DNA from: an uncultured bacterium
GTDB lineage: Bacteria > Cyanobacteriota > Vampirovibrionia > Gastranaerophilales > Gastranaerophilaceae
Length of the DNA stretch: 64,000 nt
Reading direction: 5' to 3'
NCBI GenBank assembly: GCA_902776035.1
Contig: CACYOO010000001.1
Span: 95,722 to 159,721, forward strand
How positions within the stretch are numbered: position 1 is the first letter of the stretch; each line of letters opens with the position of its first letter. Positions 44,323 through 52,463 of the stretch are shown here, piece after piece. The translations under genes were made by a program, and so were the position numbers. The notes under the pieces are model-generated. The model had not been told where the DNA came from and made no database searches. It saw only the letters and a list, made by a program, of their open reading frames with translations.

Positions 44323-45465
44323 TTAAATTCCTGCAGCAATTTTTTCTTTATTTTTGTTACCATTTTTAAGTCGTTTTTTACGACGCATTAAATCAACAAA
44401 AGCTTCCAATCTTGTAATATATCCTGCTTTTCCTGATTGTTCATCCATTACAAGCGTTAATATCGGTATATTATGGTCTTCTCTAACAGAAGGAAAAATA
44501 TTTTGCGACATAATTTCCGGCATACAAGTAAAAGGACTTATATGTATAATGCCATCAGTTCCTTTCAAGTCAGCATAAACAACATCAGATACCGATTCAA
44601 GAGAATCACCGCCTATATCTCTGGTTAAATATGGTTTTGCAAGACGATCAGCCCTTTGTAAATGTGTTTCTCCTTTTCTGAAAATTTTAGGAATTATAGC
44701 ATCTTTCATAAAACTTCCGACAGTAAGACTTCTTCTTGTTTGTACTCCCATTTTACCTAATTCTTTTTCAATATATTGATTTGCAAAAGGATCATCAACC
44801 ATGTAAATTTCACCTGTTAAATCAACGTGTAAAATTTCCCTGTTTTTATCAATTTCTACTTTTGACATTTCTTTTTTTACTTCTTTTTTAATTTTTTTAA
44901 GTTCTCTCGTTGAATTTATTTTTTTATACATATCCAAACATTTGTTATAATGTCTGTCAGCTTCACCTGTTTTTACTTCTCTTGCTCTATAATATGAATG
45001 TAATGTTTCTAAATCATCTAATGCAAAAACCATTCTAATAAACATATAAATAGCTTTAGTTGCTGTAAACCAATTATTTTTTCCTGTCAAATCTCTAAAA
45101 AATTTATATAATCCCTTTATTCCGTCATACAAAGATAATTCTACATATTTAGCTTCATATCCTAAATCAGAAAGAGCTGATTGTAGATTTAAACCATATA
45201 CGCCCAATCTGCAGCAACCAGGAGAAGTCAGCATAGCAACATAATCCGCTCCACCGTCAATTGCTTCAATAAAGTTACCCATAATTAACTTATAAGGCAG
45301 ACAAACAGACTCAGGAGAATTTTTTACTCCTAAAGATAATGCTTTTTTATTTGTATATGGGGGAACATAAGCTTCTACACCAAATTTTCTAAGAGCAGCA
45401 GACCAAGCAACCGCAATTGTTCCCATGTGAGGAAATGATACTTTTATTTTCTTTTTATCTTTCAT
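44323..45465 (-). CDS. 2-hydroxyacyl-CoA dehydratase activase-related protein (DUF2229-like)
   Basis: 380 aa. It has the layout of the DUF2229/BcrC-HgdB-related family, seen near or fused to the ATPase activator of 2-hydroxyacyl-CoA dehydratase: FPHMGTIAVAWSAALRKFGVE near the start, SPESVCLPYKLIMGNFIEAI, and TSPGCCRLGVYGLNLQ. The conserved cysteines (about 55, 89, 90 and a later one in HISPFTCMPEI) suggest an Fe-S or metal centre. The HSP70-like ATPase partner is not visible nearby. Function unproven. AAAGGA precedes the ATG. Confidence 0.75.
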   Translation of the reverse strand: MKDKKKIKVSFPHMGTIAVAWSAALRKFGVEAYVPPYTNKKALSLGVKNSPESVCLPYKLIMGNFIEAIDGGADYVAMLTSPGCCRLGVYGLNLQSALSDLGYEAKYVELSLYDGIKGLYKFFRDLTGKNNWFTATKAIYMFIRMVFALDDLETLHSYYRAREVKTGEADRHYNKCLDMYKKINSTRELKKIKKEVKKEMSKVEIDKNREILHVDLTGEIYMVDDPFANQYIEKELGKMGVQTRRSLTVGSFMKDAIIPKIFRKGETHLQRADRLAKPYLTRDIGGDSLESVSDVVYADLKGTDGIIHISPFTCMPEIMSQNIFPSVREDHNIPILTLVMDEQSGKAGYITRLEAFVDLMRRKKRLKNGNKNKEKIAAGI

Positions 45466-45477
45466 ATAATTATTCCT

Positions 45478-46083
45478 TTAAGCCATTCCTTGTTTAACTA
45501 ATTCTTTCCTAATCCTGTTTAAACCTGATTGTATAATCCTTGATATTCTTGATGGAGAAATTTGATATTCTTCCGAAATCTCCCGCAGTTTTCTATCTTT
45601 ATAAAATTTTTGTTCTATAAATTCTTTTTCTCGTTCAGGTAAAATATCAATTAAATCTTGAATCTTATGTTTTAATTGAACAAACTCAACATTCTCTTCA
45701 GGACTTTTATCTTGAGATTTAATAATAGTCGGATTATCCGCTTCTGCCATTTCTTCAACTGATAAAATTGTTTTATACATTGATTCTCTAACTTCATCAG
45801 GATGCATAGCATATTGTTTTTGGCGCATAGAATACCATTTATATCTGCGCCTTGCTTCATTTCTTATCGCCCATTTTATTGCCGTTGAAAGATAAGATTG
45901 ATTATATTCGCTTGCATTTTTTTGTTTAAATAATAAATAAAGAGTTTGAGTACCGATATTAAGCATTTCCATATAATCAAGCAAATGAGAAGATGAAGAC
46001 ATCTTCTTTGCCTCAACTTTGCATATAGTTTCAATTAAGCTGTGATAAGCTGATAAATCAACTTGCTGACACTTTTCCGGCAT
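45478..46083 (-). CDS. Sigma-70 family RNA polymerase sigma factor (alternative)
   Basis: 201 aa. Region 2 lies in about residues 40-85 (LDYMEMLNIGTQTLYLLF, then AIKWAIRNEARRRYKWYSMR). Region 4 lies in 145-195: LPEREKEFIEQKFYKDRKLREISEEYQISPSRISRIIQSGLNRI, with the recognition helix near SRISRIIQSG. Region 1 is absent and region 3 is short, so this is an alternative sigma of the SigF/FliA/WhiG-like size. Its regulon is unknown. It lies 12 bp before the activase gene and heads that operon. Confidence 0.85.
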   Translation of the reverse strand: MPEKCQQVDLSAYHSLIETICKVEAKKMSSSSHLLDYMEMLNIGTQTLYLLFKQKNASEYNQSYLSTAIKWAIRNEARRRYKWYSMRQKQYAMHPDEVRESMYKTILSVEEMAEADNPTIIKSQDKSPEENVEFVQLKHKIQDLIDILPEREKEFIEQKFYKDRKLREISEEYQISPSRISRIIQSGLNRIRKELVKQGMA

Positions 46084-46287
46084 GAATTTACAACCCTGTA
46101 AATGATGTTATCCATCAAATATTATATCAAGTAAAAATTTATAATGTTCATTTTGTAACTAATAATTACAAAAAATCTATTAATTAAAGATTTATATTTT
46201 AAAAATAAAATAAGTTAAAATCATAGAATAACTTGCATAACTCAAATATTTATGCTAACCTTAATCAGTAAAATAAACGGAGAAAAA

Positions 46288-47385
46288 ATGCTAAGAACAG
46301 GTATCGTAGGACTGCCAAATGTGGGCAAATCGACATTATTTAATGCACTTACAAGTGCAAGAAATGCACAGAGTGCAAATTATCCTTTTTGTACAATTGA
46401 GCCAAATATAGGTGTTGTAAATGTTCCGGATAGCCGTCTTGATGTCTTAAAAGATTTGGTACATACAAATGTTGTTATACCTACAGCAATAGAATTTGTT
46501 GATATTGCAGGATTAGTAAAAGGTGCAAGTAAAGGTGAGGGTTTAGGAAACCAATTTTTACATAATATAAGGGAAGTTGATGCAATTATTCAGGTAGTAA
46601 GATGTTTTGATGATGAAAATACAATTCATGTATCCGGAAAAATTAACCCACTTGATGATATTGAAACCATAAATACAGAACTTGCATTGGCAGATATAGC
46701 ATCTGTTGAAAAACGGCTAGCTAAGGTTTCAAAGGTTGCAAAAACAGGTGATAAGTCAGCTGCTTTAGAAACAGAAGTATTAAATAAATTAATGACATTA
46801 CTTTCAGATTGTTCATTTATTAATGTAAAAGAACATTTTAATGAAGATGAGCAAGCAGTTGTAAAAGAATTACATTTAATGTCTACAAAGCCGGTAATAT
46901 ACTGTGCAAATGTTTCAGAATTTGACTTAAAAGAAGGAAATGATTATACAAAACGTGTAGGAGAGTATGCAAAAAGTCATAATGCTGATATGGTTATTAT
47001 TTGTGCAAAAATAGAAGAAGAATTATCAGATTTATCGCAGGAAGAAGCAAAAGAATATTTAGAAGAACTTGGAATTGAAGATACAGGTATAAATAAAATG
47101 ATTAAATCTGTATACAATTTACTTAATTTAAGAACATTTATTACAGCAGGAGAAAAAGAAGTAAGAGCATGGACAATTCCGGCAGGTGCAAAAGCTCCTC
47201 AAGCTGCAGGAGTTATTCATACAGATTTTGAAAAGGGCTTCATAAAAGCTGAAATAACTTCATACAAGGATTTTGTTGACTGCGGCTCTTACACAGCTTG
47301 TAAGGATAAAGGAGTTACAAGAATTGAAGGAAAAGATTATGTCATTGAAGATGGTGATATAGTTCATTTCAGATTTAGCGTTTAA
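46288..47385 (+). CDS. ychF: Ribosome-binding ATPase/GTPase YchF
   Basis: A conserved Obg-like P-loop protein that hydrolyses ATP and binds ribosomes. GLPNVGKSTLFNAL (P-loop) begins at residue 7, and DIAGLVKGASKGEGLGN is the G2/G3 region. A coiled-coil insert (about 130-200) and a C-terminal TGS domain (about 280-365) with AGAKAPQAAGVIHTDFEKGF complete the family pattern. I start at the ATG at 46288, supported by CGGAG 6 nt upstream; the longer frame at 46252 would add 12 unrelated residues. Confidence 0.95.
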   Translation: MLRTGIVGLPNVGKSTLFNALTSARNAQSANYPFCTIEPNIGVVNVPDSRLDVLKDLVHTNVVIPTAIEFVDIAGLVKGASKGEGLGNQFLHNIREVDAIIQVVRCFDDENTIHVSGKINPLDDIETINTELALADIASVEKRLAKVSKVAKTGDKSAALETEVLNKLMTLLSDCSFINVKEHFNEDEQAVVKELHLMSTKPVIYCANVSEFDLKEGNDYTKRVGEYAKSHNADMVIICAKIEEELSDLSQEEAKEYLEELGIEDTGINKMIKSVYNLLNLRTFITAGEKEVRAWTIPAGAKAPQAAGVIHTDFEKGFIKAEITSYKDFVDCGSYTACKDKGVTRIEGKDYVIEDGDIVHFRFSV

Positions 47386-47412
47386 TTAAATAAATAGAAA
47401 GAGAGATTTAAA

Positions 47413-48123
47413 ATGCGTATTGATATTTTTTTAGTAATTATGCTTATAATATCAGGTATAATGTTTTTTACAATATCACCGTTTTGGGTTATGAGTATTA
47501 TATTTATAATAATAACGTCATGTATATTATTCATGGCTATAGGACGTAATAAGGGTATTTTTGATGCAGTTTCAAAATCTGCAAAAAAATCTAAAACTCT
47601 TGATATAACTAATATGGATATAGGCGGAGTATTTAAACTTGCAAATGTAGAAGGATATGATGAAGATTTAACATTGAAAGTTATGCATAAACATCTTTAT
47701 CAACAGGGTAACTATATGTGGTTTGAGCTTGAATGTCAAAAAGGAGATGGCGAAAAAGCATGGGTAACAGTTGACGATGATGATGAAACTGAGGTTAGTA
47801 TTGTTTTAGAAAAATTGAGTGGACTATCAGATATTGGTATGACTGTTGAGAGATTAGAAGAAATTGATGATAACGAACGTGGCAATGTTAAATACAAAAA
47901 TAATTCATATAAATATGTTGATTCTGATAAAGCAGTATTTTACAAATACAGTGATGATGGACATGCTGAAGAATTATATTATTGGGATTTTCAAAATAAA
48001 TCATTAAAGGAAGAAATTTCTGTAGAAAAATGGGGAGAGAATGAATATTTGGTTTATCATTCGCAAATAGTTCCTCTAAGAGCAATTACAGTATATTCTA
48101 TATCAAGCGAAGATAGTAAATAA
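47413..48123 (+). CDS. Membrane-anchored DUF4178-like protein
   Basis: 236 aa. Two N-terminal membrane helices (about 4-22 and 26-44) anchor a cytoplasmic or extracytoplasmic domain. The segment GNYMWFELECQKGDGEKAWVTVDDD with following SIVLEKLSGL resembles DUF4178, a domain of unknown function often found with membrane ion or lipid proteins. GAGAG precedes the ATG, and the gene follows ychF by 27 bp. No enzyme motif is visible. Confidence 0.6.
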   Translation: MRIDIFLVIMLIISGIMFFTISPFWVMSIIFIIITSCILFMAIGRNKGIFDAVSKSAKKSKTLDITNMDIGGVFKLANVEGYDEDLTLKVMHKHLYQQGNYMWFELECQKGDGEKAWVTVDDDDETEVSIVLEKLSGLSDIGMTVERLEEIDDNERGNVKYKNNSYKYVDSDKAVFYKYSDDGHAEELYYWDFQNKSLKEEISVEKWGENEYLVYHSQIVPLRAITVYSISSEDSK

Positions 48124-48129
48124 ATAGAA

Positions 48130-48567
48130 TTAAATTTTAACTGCTTTTTTTATGCGGTTATATTTTGTTCTTTGGTCGTGGTTTAATATTTTTTTAAACT
48201 CTCTATCAGCTTGTTTTTCAATAATTAATATTTCTTTTTCAAGTTTACGGATATTCTTTTTTTGTTGTTTTTTTGTAAATTTATCAGCACTTTGTGCTAT
48301 TAGGTTGTTAAGTAAATTTTGTTCTTTTTTTAATTTAGCATAAATTTCTGCTTCTTTATTATCACTGTTTTTAAAAATATAATTTGCTTTAGCTTTTTGT
48401 AAATCAGATAATAATAAGTCATTAAAAATAATTATGTGTTTAGTTTGCAATTTTGATAATTGTTCTTTAAATTCAATGTCATGACTACTGTATGAATCTG
48501 TTTCAAAAGCGTATACACAAGAACAAGTGCAAACAATTATAAATAAAACAATAAATAAATTTTTCAT
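48130..48567 (-). CDS. Exported Spy/CpxP-like helical protein
   Basis: 145 aa. A signal peptide with VCTCSCVYA at its end probably cleaves before FETDSYSS; cysteines near the end of the hydrophobic stretch could also suggest a lipoprotein, but the lipobox is imperfect. The mature part is highly charged and all helical. SDLQKAKANYIF and HDQRTKYNRI resemble the LTxxQ-type repeats of periplasmic Spy/CpxP proteins, which bind unfolded proteins or metal ions. I start at the ATG at 48567 with AAAGG upstream; the open frame extends further (to 48924) but crosses an unlikely hydrophobic stretch antisense to mrnC. Confidence 0.65.
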   Translation of the reverse strand: MKNLFIVLFIIVCTCSCVYAFETDSYSSHDIEFKEQLSKLQTKHIIIFNDLLLSDLQKAKANYIFKNSDNKEAEIYAKLKKEQNLLNNLIAQSADKFTKKQQKKNIRKLEKEILIIEKQADREFKKILNHDQRTKYNRIKKAVKI

Positions 48568-48644
48568 AAAATAACCTTTCTTAAAATTCATATTTATATT
48601 ATACAATAAATTATGATAAAATAAAATTAAGAGAGGTAAAAACA

Positions 48645-49004
48645 TTGGAAATTTGCTTAAGAAACTATGCCCATTTAGGAGATGCAGTATGGGAATTGTA
48701 TGTACGTGAAACATTAATACATTTATGTCAAAATCCTCAATCATTACATCGAATGACAACGGAACATGTAATGGCATCATTTCAAGCAAAAATAATGGAA
48801 AAAATAGATATAGAGTTAACAGAAGAAGAACAGGATATAAAACGTAGAGCAAGAAATTTAGAAGTACCTGTAGCAAGACGAAACAATCAAAATGAATATC
48901 GTATAGCAACGTCATTAGAAGCACTTTTTGGATATTGGTATGTAAACGATAAAGAGCGATTAAAATATTTTTGTGAAAAATTGTTACCGGAAATTAGAAG
49001 TTAG
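48645..49004 (+). CDS. mrnC: Mini-ribonuclease III
   Basis: A double-stranded-RNA nuclease without an RNA-binding domain, known to mature 23S rRNA ends in some bacteria. It keeps the RNase III catalytic centre: HLGDAVWELYVRE with D13, and ATSLEALFGYWYV with E92. The length of 119 aa matches the family. The start codon is TTG (48645), supported by GAGAGG 8 nt upstream and by no better ATG. tRNA-Ala follows 70 bp downstream under its own promoter. Confidence 0.93.
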   Translation: MEICLRNYAHLGDAVWELYVRETLIHLCQNPQSLHRMTTEHVMASFQAKIMEKIDIELTEEEQDIKRRARNLEVPVARRNNQNEYRIATSLEALFGYWYVNDKERLKYFCEKLLPEIRS

Positions 49005-49007
49005 GTA

Positions 49008-49036
49008 TTTACATTTAAAATTTTTTTATATATAAT
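49008..49036 (+). promoter_or_regulatory. Promoter of tRNA-Ala
   Basis: TTTACA (49008-49013) and TATAAT (49031-49036) are 17 bp apart. The predicted start near 49043 gives a 5' leader of about 33 nt before the mature tRNA. Confidence 0.75.
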
Positions 49037-49075
49037 AAGAACACAAGAGCTGAGAAAATAACAGCATGAAAATGT

Positions 49076-49151
49076 GGGGGATTAGCTCAGTTGGTAGAGC
49101 ACCTGCTTTGCACGCAGGGGGTCAGGAGTTCGAACCCCCTATCCTCCACCA
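49076..49151 (+). tRNA. tRNA-Ala(UGC)
   Basis: The cloverleaf is complete: acceptor GGGGGAT with ATCCTCC, D arm GCTC/GAGC, anticodon stem CCTGC/GCAGG around loop TTTGCAC (anticodon TGC), variable loop GGGTC, T arm with TTCGAAC, and encoded CCA at 49149-49151. One T-stem pair is A52-C62, a mismatch. Its own promoter and a terminator flank it, so it is a single-gene transcription unit. Confidence 0.97.
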
Positions 49152-49166
49152 TTTAAAAGCAAAAAG

Positions 49167-49198
49167 AACCTTACTGCATTGCAGAGAGGTTTTTTTTA
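49167..49198 (+). terminator. Terminator after tRNA-Ala
   Basis: AACCT (49167-49171) pairs with AGGTT (49187-49191), with an inner CTGC/GCAG stem and loop ATT. A T tract follows to 49198. Confidence 0.85.
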
Positions 49199-49283
49199 TA
49201 TATCACTTTTAACTGTTTAAATGTTTTTGATTAACATGTACTTTTTTTCCAATAATTGCTGTATCAAATGGTGCAGATAGCAA

Positions 49284-49329
49284 TTTTCAGACAGTTTGCA
49301 ATTTTTCGGACAGTTTGCAAATTTTCGGA
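49284..49329. repeat. Short 19-bp tandem direct repeat (2.4 copies)
   Basis: Units with TTTTCAGACAGTTTGCAA (49284-49301), TTTTCGGACAGTTTGCAA (49303-49320) and TTTTCGGA (49322-49329) repeat with a 19-bp period. They lie in the 220-bp gene-free stretch between tRNA-Ala and the restriction-modification genes. The rest of that stretch shows nothing else I can name. Confidence 0.8.
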
Positions 49330-49419
49330 TTTTTGAGATTTTATTTTTGGGTAAAATTTTATAAAAATTTATTGTTTTTCGTTATCGATAAAAAATGCAT
49401 TTAATAAATCTGCGTTGTT

Positions 49420-50511
49420 TCAAATCCTATCACTATAAGGTAGAGAGTTGATATAATCTTCCATAAACTGCCAGTCTGGAATGTAACCGTTATTAGAGTA
49501 AGTACGGTTATTATCAATGACAGGATTTCCGTTACTATCCCTCTTAATAGGCAGCTTCAATAAAGTATCTTTAATCAAGTCCATTCTGTATGCTCTACCG
49601 TAGCAATATCTAATTCCTTCTTGTGCAAATAAGGTTCTAAAGAAAAGACCTCTCTTTAGATTTAACCAATCAGCACGTAAAACTACCATGTGGTCGCCAG
49701 CTATAAACCGTTCATTCTGATAAAACACAGTGGCTGTTGTATCACCAATGGTTATACAATTGGCTTCTTCCAAACCTTCATATCTGGTATCTTTATCAAC
49801 TGTAATATCAACACCATTATTACAATCAGTTCTTGATACAAAGTGAATACCTTTATCAACTTCAACAACTTCTTCTTTTGTATGTGCTTTAGCTTTATAT
49901 ATCCTGTTGAATAAATCCGATACTTTGAATTCTTCCCAGTTGTCTACATCTAACTCTTTAACATTCCCAGCTTTAACTTTAGTTGTAATAGGTTTATGGT
50001 GTAACGATTTGATGTAGTCTTCCATAAACTGCCAATCTGGAATATATCCTTCATCAGAATAGGTTCTGTTTTCATCTATAGTAGGTGTATTATCTTCATT
50101 GTGTTTAATAGGTAGTTTTACAATAATTTCTTTAGAGTCGCCTACACGACACTGCCTACCATAAGACCATTTACCATTTTCATTGAATGTGATAATTGAA
50201 GTTAGAAACAGTCCTACATTTTGTGTCATTTTAAATTTAGGTGCGAATATATTTGCATCGCTTGTAGCACTAAAAGGTTTCCCTTGATAGAATGCTTTAC
50301 ATTCAACTTTGCCAGTTACAATTTTATTCTCACTAAAGTCAGGTGGTAAATCTATCATCTGCCCAACACCATTATTTGTTGCAGAAGCTGACACATAAGG
50401 TGTTGTACCATATTCATAGTCATCAGAACTGTAATAGTTCCCAGCACATATATCAAATAATCTTGTTACATTAAACTCTTTCCAATCTTGTACATTTAAT
50501 TCCATACTCAC
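49420..50511 (-). CDS. BcgI-beta-like specificity (S) subunit of a Type IIB-like restriction-modification system
   Basis: 363 aa. It consists of two target-recognition halves, each ending with the same signature, GYIPDWQFMEDYIKSL and GYIPDWQFMEDYINSL (about 155-170 and 342-357). In between, each half starts with WKEFNV or WEEFKV followed by L/F-rich strands. This tandem layout is that of HsdS-type subunits reading a bipartite DNA site, one half-site per domain. The size and pairing fit BcgI-B rather than a larger Type I HsdS. The start overlaps the methylase stop by 4 nt. Confidence 0.85.
   Translation of the reverse strand: MSMELNVQDWKEFNVTRLFDICAGNYYSSDDYEYGTTPYVSASATNNGVGQMIDLPPDFSENKIVTGKVECKAFYQGKPFSATSDANIFAPKFKMTQNVGLFLTSIITFNENGKWSYGRQCRVGDSKEIIVKLPIKHNEDNTPTIDENRTYSDEGYIPDWQFMEDYIKSLHHKPITTKVKAGNVKELDVDNWEEFKVSDLFNRIYKAKAHTKEEVVEVDKGIHFVSRTDCNNGVDITVDKDTRYEGLEEANCITIGDTTATVFYQNERFIAGDHMVVLRADWLNLKRGLFFRTLFAQEGIRYCYGRAYRMDLIKDTLLKLPIKRDSNGNPVIDNNRTYSNNGYIPDWQFMEDYINSLPYSDRI
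49457..50046 (-). repeat. Internal direct repeat within the S-subunit gene
   Basis: A near-identical 29-bp block occurs at 49457-49485 and 50018-50046 (27 of 29 bases match), encoding the two PDWQFMEDYI segments. It lies at matching positions at the end of each recognition domain. Confidence 0.85.
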
Positions 50512-52463
50512 ACACCACCATTACTTTCATAAACATTACCTTCTTTAACAAGATATGATAGGTAGTTGTTAAGTGTTCGTTGGAAATCGTCTGATGTCAG
50601 CTTTGTATAGTCAGTCTTCATATATGCTTCGCATAACCATTCATCATCAGCATTAACTTTTTCTACTGCTGATTTACCGTCAACAACGGTTTTCCCTTCA
50701 AACAGATTTAGCCATTCTTCTTCAATCTTCTTCCATTTTGATATAGTAAAGTTACCCTTATCATCTTTAATGAATTGTTCTACACGTCCTAAATTCTTCT
50801 TCTTAACAAATCCGTCATCCTTACAATAACCAAAGAATGTGCTTCTTGTTGTTCCATCTGGTTTAACGTGAGGTTGACCAAGTGTAAATAGCATACAGCA
50901 AGCACAAACAGAAGAACCCGGATAGAATATTTCTCCCGGCAGAGAGAATACAGCTTCTAATGTATTATCTTCAAGTAATACTTCTTTCTCTTTTGTTATT
51001 AGACTACCAGTGCCGATTGCACATGCCAAAGGTAACAACACAGCCAATTTGACCAGCTTCGGTTGTTCACCTTTACTTACACGTTCAGCATTTAGTTCTT
51101 TAATTACATCAGAGAAGTAGTGGACAAATACAAGTCCTTTTGTTGGGTCTTCTTTACCGTCTTTAGCAGCACCCCAGTCTTCTTTATATGAATTTGGTAT
51201 GCTTCTTGGCTTTGCATTGTATGGTGGGTTCATTAGAATTATATCTGGGGCAGCTTCCTTAATAAAGTCTTTATGGTCAAAGCAACTACCCAATTGAATA
51301 TTAGAATTACCATCACCATGAATTAACATGTTAGTTACTGATAAACCAAAAGCCTTCTCCTCTACTTCAATACCATAAATGTTATTCTTTTTCACATTCT
51401 GTTTCAGCTTTTCAATTTGTTTACTTAAAAGATTAGGTTTATCACAATCAGCCAATTCTTTTACCATAGCCTGAACCAAGAATGAAGCACTGCCACATGT
51501 ACCGTCTAACACAACCTTTGTGCAATCTACATCCGTTAATCTGCACATAAACTCTGTGATATGGTCAGGTGTAAATGCCTGATTTTTATCTGCTTTCCCT
51601 GTATACTTATTGAAGGCAATAAAGAACAAGTTAAGGATGTCTTGACCTTCTGGACTGTTAGTATCTATGTATTTATAAATATCCATAAGAATACTGTCTA
51701 TTACCTCTATCCAATCTTTCTTTTTAAGTGCCTTTACCTTCTGATTATCCAATACGTTCTTTTGAAGTAACTCAATCTTTTTATTCTTATTATCCGAGCC
51801 ATCAAGCAATTCAGTCAATGTTCCTTTTATGCCAGCAATAATCTGTGCCTCAGACATCAGATTTAAAGCACTATTAATTTTTTCTTTCAAGTCTTCATCA
51901 ATCTTTGATGTTTCAAATCTTTTTACCAAATCCTTTATATGTAACAATAGAGTACCCACAAACTGGCTTCGTAAGGCTTCATCAATATCTTTCTTGTGTA
52001 ACAATTCATTCAAAGCATAGGTATTCTTTAATACTTTTTCTCTATCATTCTGTTTATTGAGATAGAATAATGATTTATAGTGTTCTATTGTTCCTAGAAC
52101 AGTTTCATCTGGCAGTAAATTATCATCATCAATAAAGGATTTCCATACCTTTATCTTATCATTTTTAGTATTAGCCAGAATACATATAATCTTCTTATCA
52201 GAGTGCAACACTCTTTCTTCTTCCAGATATTCTCTCAACTGTTCAATATCAGCTTCAACAAAGTTTTGTTTAGTTTCAACCAATATAACAAAATCGTTAT
52301 CTTCAAATCTTATGTCTAACTTAAAATGTTTTACTGCACGTCCTAAACATTGTTCAAGTTTAGCTTTAGAACCAGCTTCTACAACATAACTGTATTCTCC
52401 AGCTTCTATATTGGAAGTAAGGTAACTACTACCAATTCTTTCAATCATATCGTGTCTGTTCAT
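50508..52463 (-). CDS. BcgI-alpha-like fused endonuclease/N6-adenine methyltransferase
   Basis: 651 aa. The N-terminal domain has a PD-(D/E)xK-like pattern: D50 and, after a strand, E63-T-K65 (LVETKQ). The middle and C-terminus form an HsdM-like N6-adenine methyltransferase: FTPDHITEFM (near 298-306), motif I VVLDGTCGSASF (318-329) and motif IV NPPY (412-415). The combination of nuclease and methylase in one chain with a separate S subunit is the BcgI (Type IIB) arrangement, in which both strands are cut on each side of the site. There is no hsdR. The G+C content of sampled lines looks higher than the backbone (43-48% versus about 30%). It overlaps both neighbours by 4 nt. Confidence 0.82.
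   Translation of the reverse strand: MNRHDMIERIGSSYLTSNIEAGEYSYVVEAGSKAKLEQCLGRAVKHFKLDIRFEDNDFVILVETKQNFVEADIEQLREYLEEERVLHSDKKIICILANTKNDKIKVWKSFIDDDNLLPDETVLGTIEHYKSLFYLNKQNDREKVLKNTYALNELLHKKDIDEALRSQFVGTLLLHIKDLVKRFETSKIDEDLKEKINSALNLMSEAQIIAGIKGTLTELLDGSDNKNKKIELLQKNVLDNQKVKALKKKDWIEVIDSILMDIYKYIDTNSPEGQDILNLFFIAFNKYTGKADKNQAFTPDHITEFMCRLTDVDCTKVVLDGTCGSASFLVQAMVKELADCDKPNLLSKQIEKLKQNVKKNNIYGIEVEEKAFGLSVTNMLIHGDGNSNIQLGSCFDHKDFIKEAAPDIILMNPPYNAKPRSIPNSYKEDWGAAKDGKEDPTKGLVFVHYFSDVIKELNAERVSKGEQPKLVKLAVLLPLACAIGTGSLITKEKEVLLEDNTLEAVFSLPGEIFYPGSSVCACCMLFTLGQPHVKPDGTTRSTFFGYCKDDGFVKKKNLGRVEQFIKDDKGNFTISKWKKIEEEWLNLFEGKTVVDGKSAVEKVNADDEWLCEAYMKTDYTKLTSDDFQRTLNNYLSYLVKEGNVYESNGGV

Noticed and set aside
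48568..48924. Long N-terminal extension of the Spy-like gene
   Set aside because: The extension is antisense to mrnC, low-complexity hydrophobic, and a good signal peptide with ribosome site starts at 48567.
49284..49329. CRISPR or integron-like array
   Set aside because: Tandem 19-bp units without spacers; no cas or integrase.
49420..52463. Classical Type I HsdRMS system
   Set aside because: No hsdR lies nearby. The methylase carries its own N-terminal nuclease-like motif and the S subunit has BcgI-like size and signatures, so Type IIB fits better.
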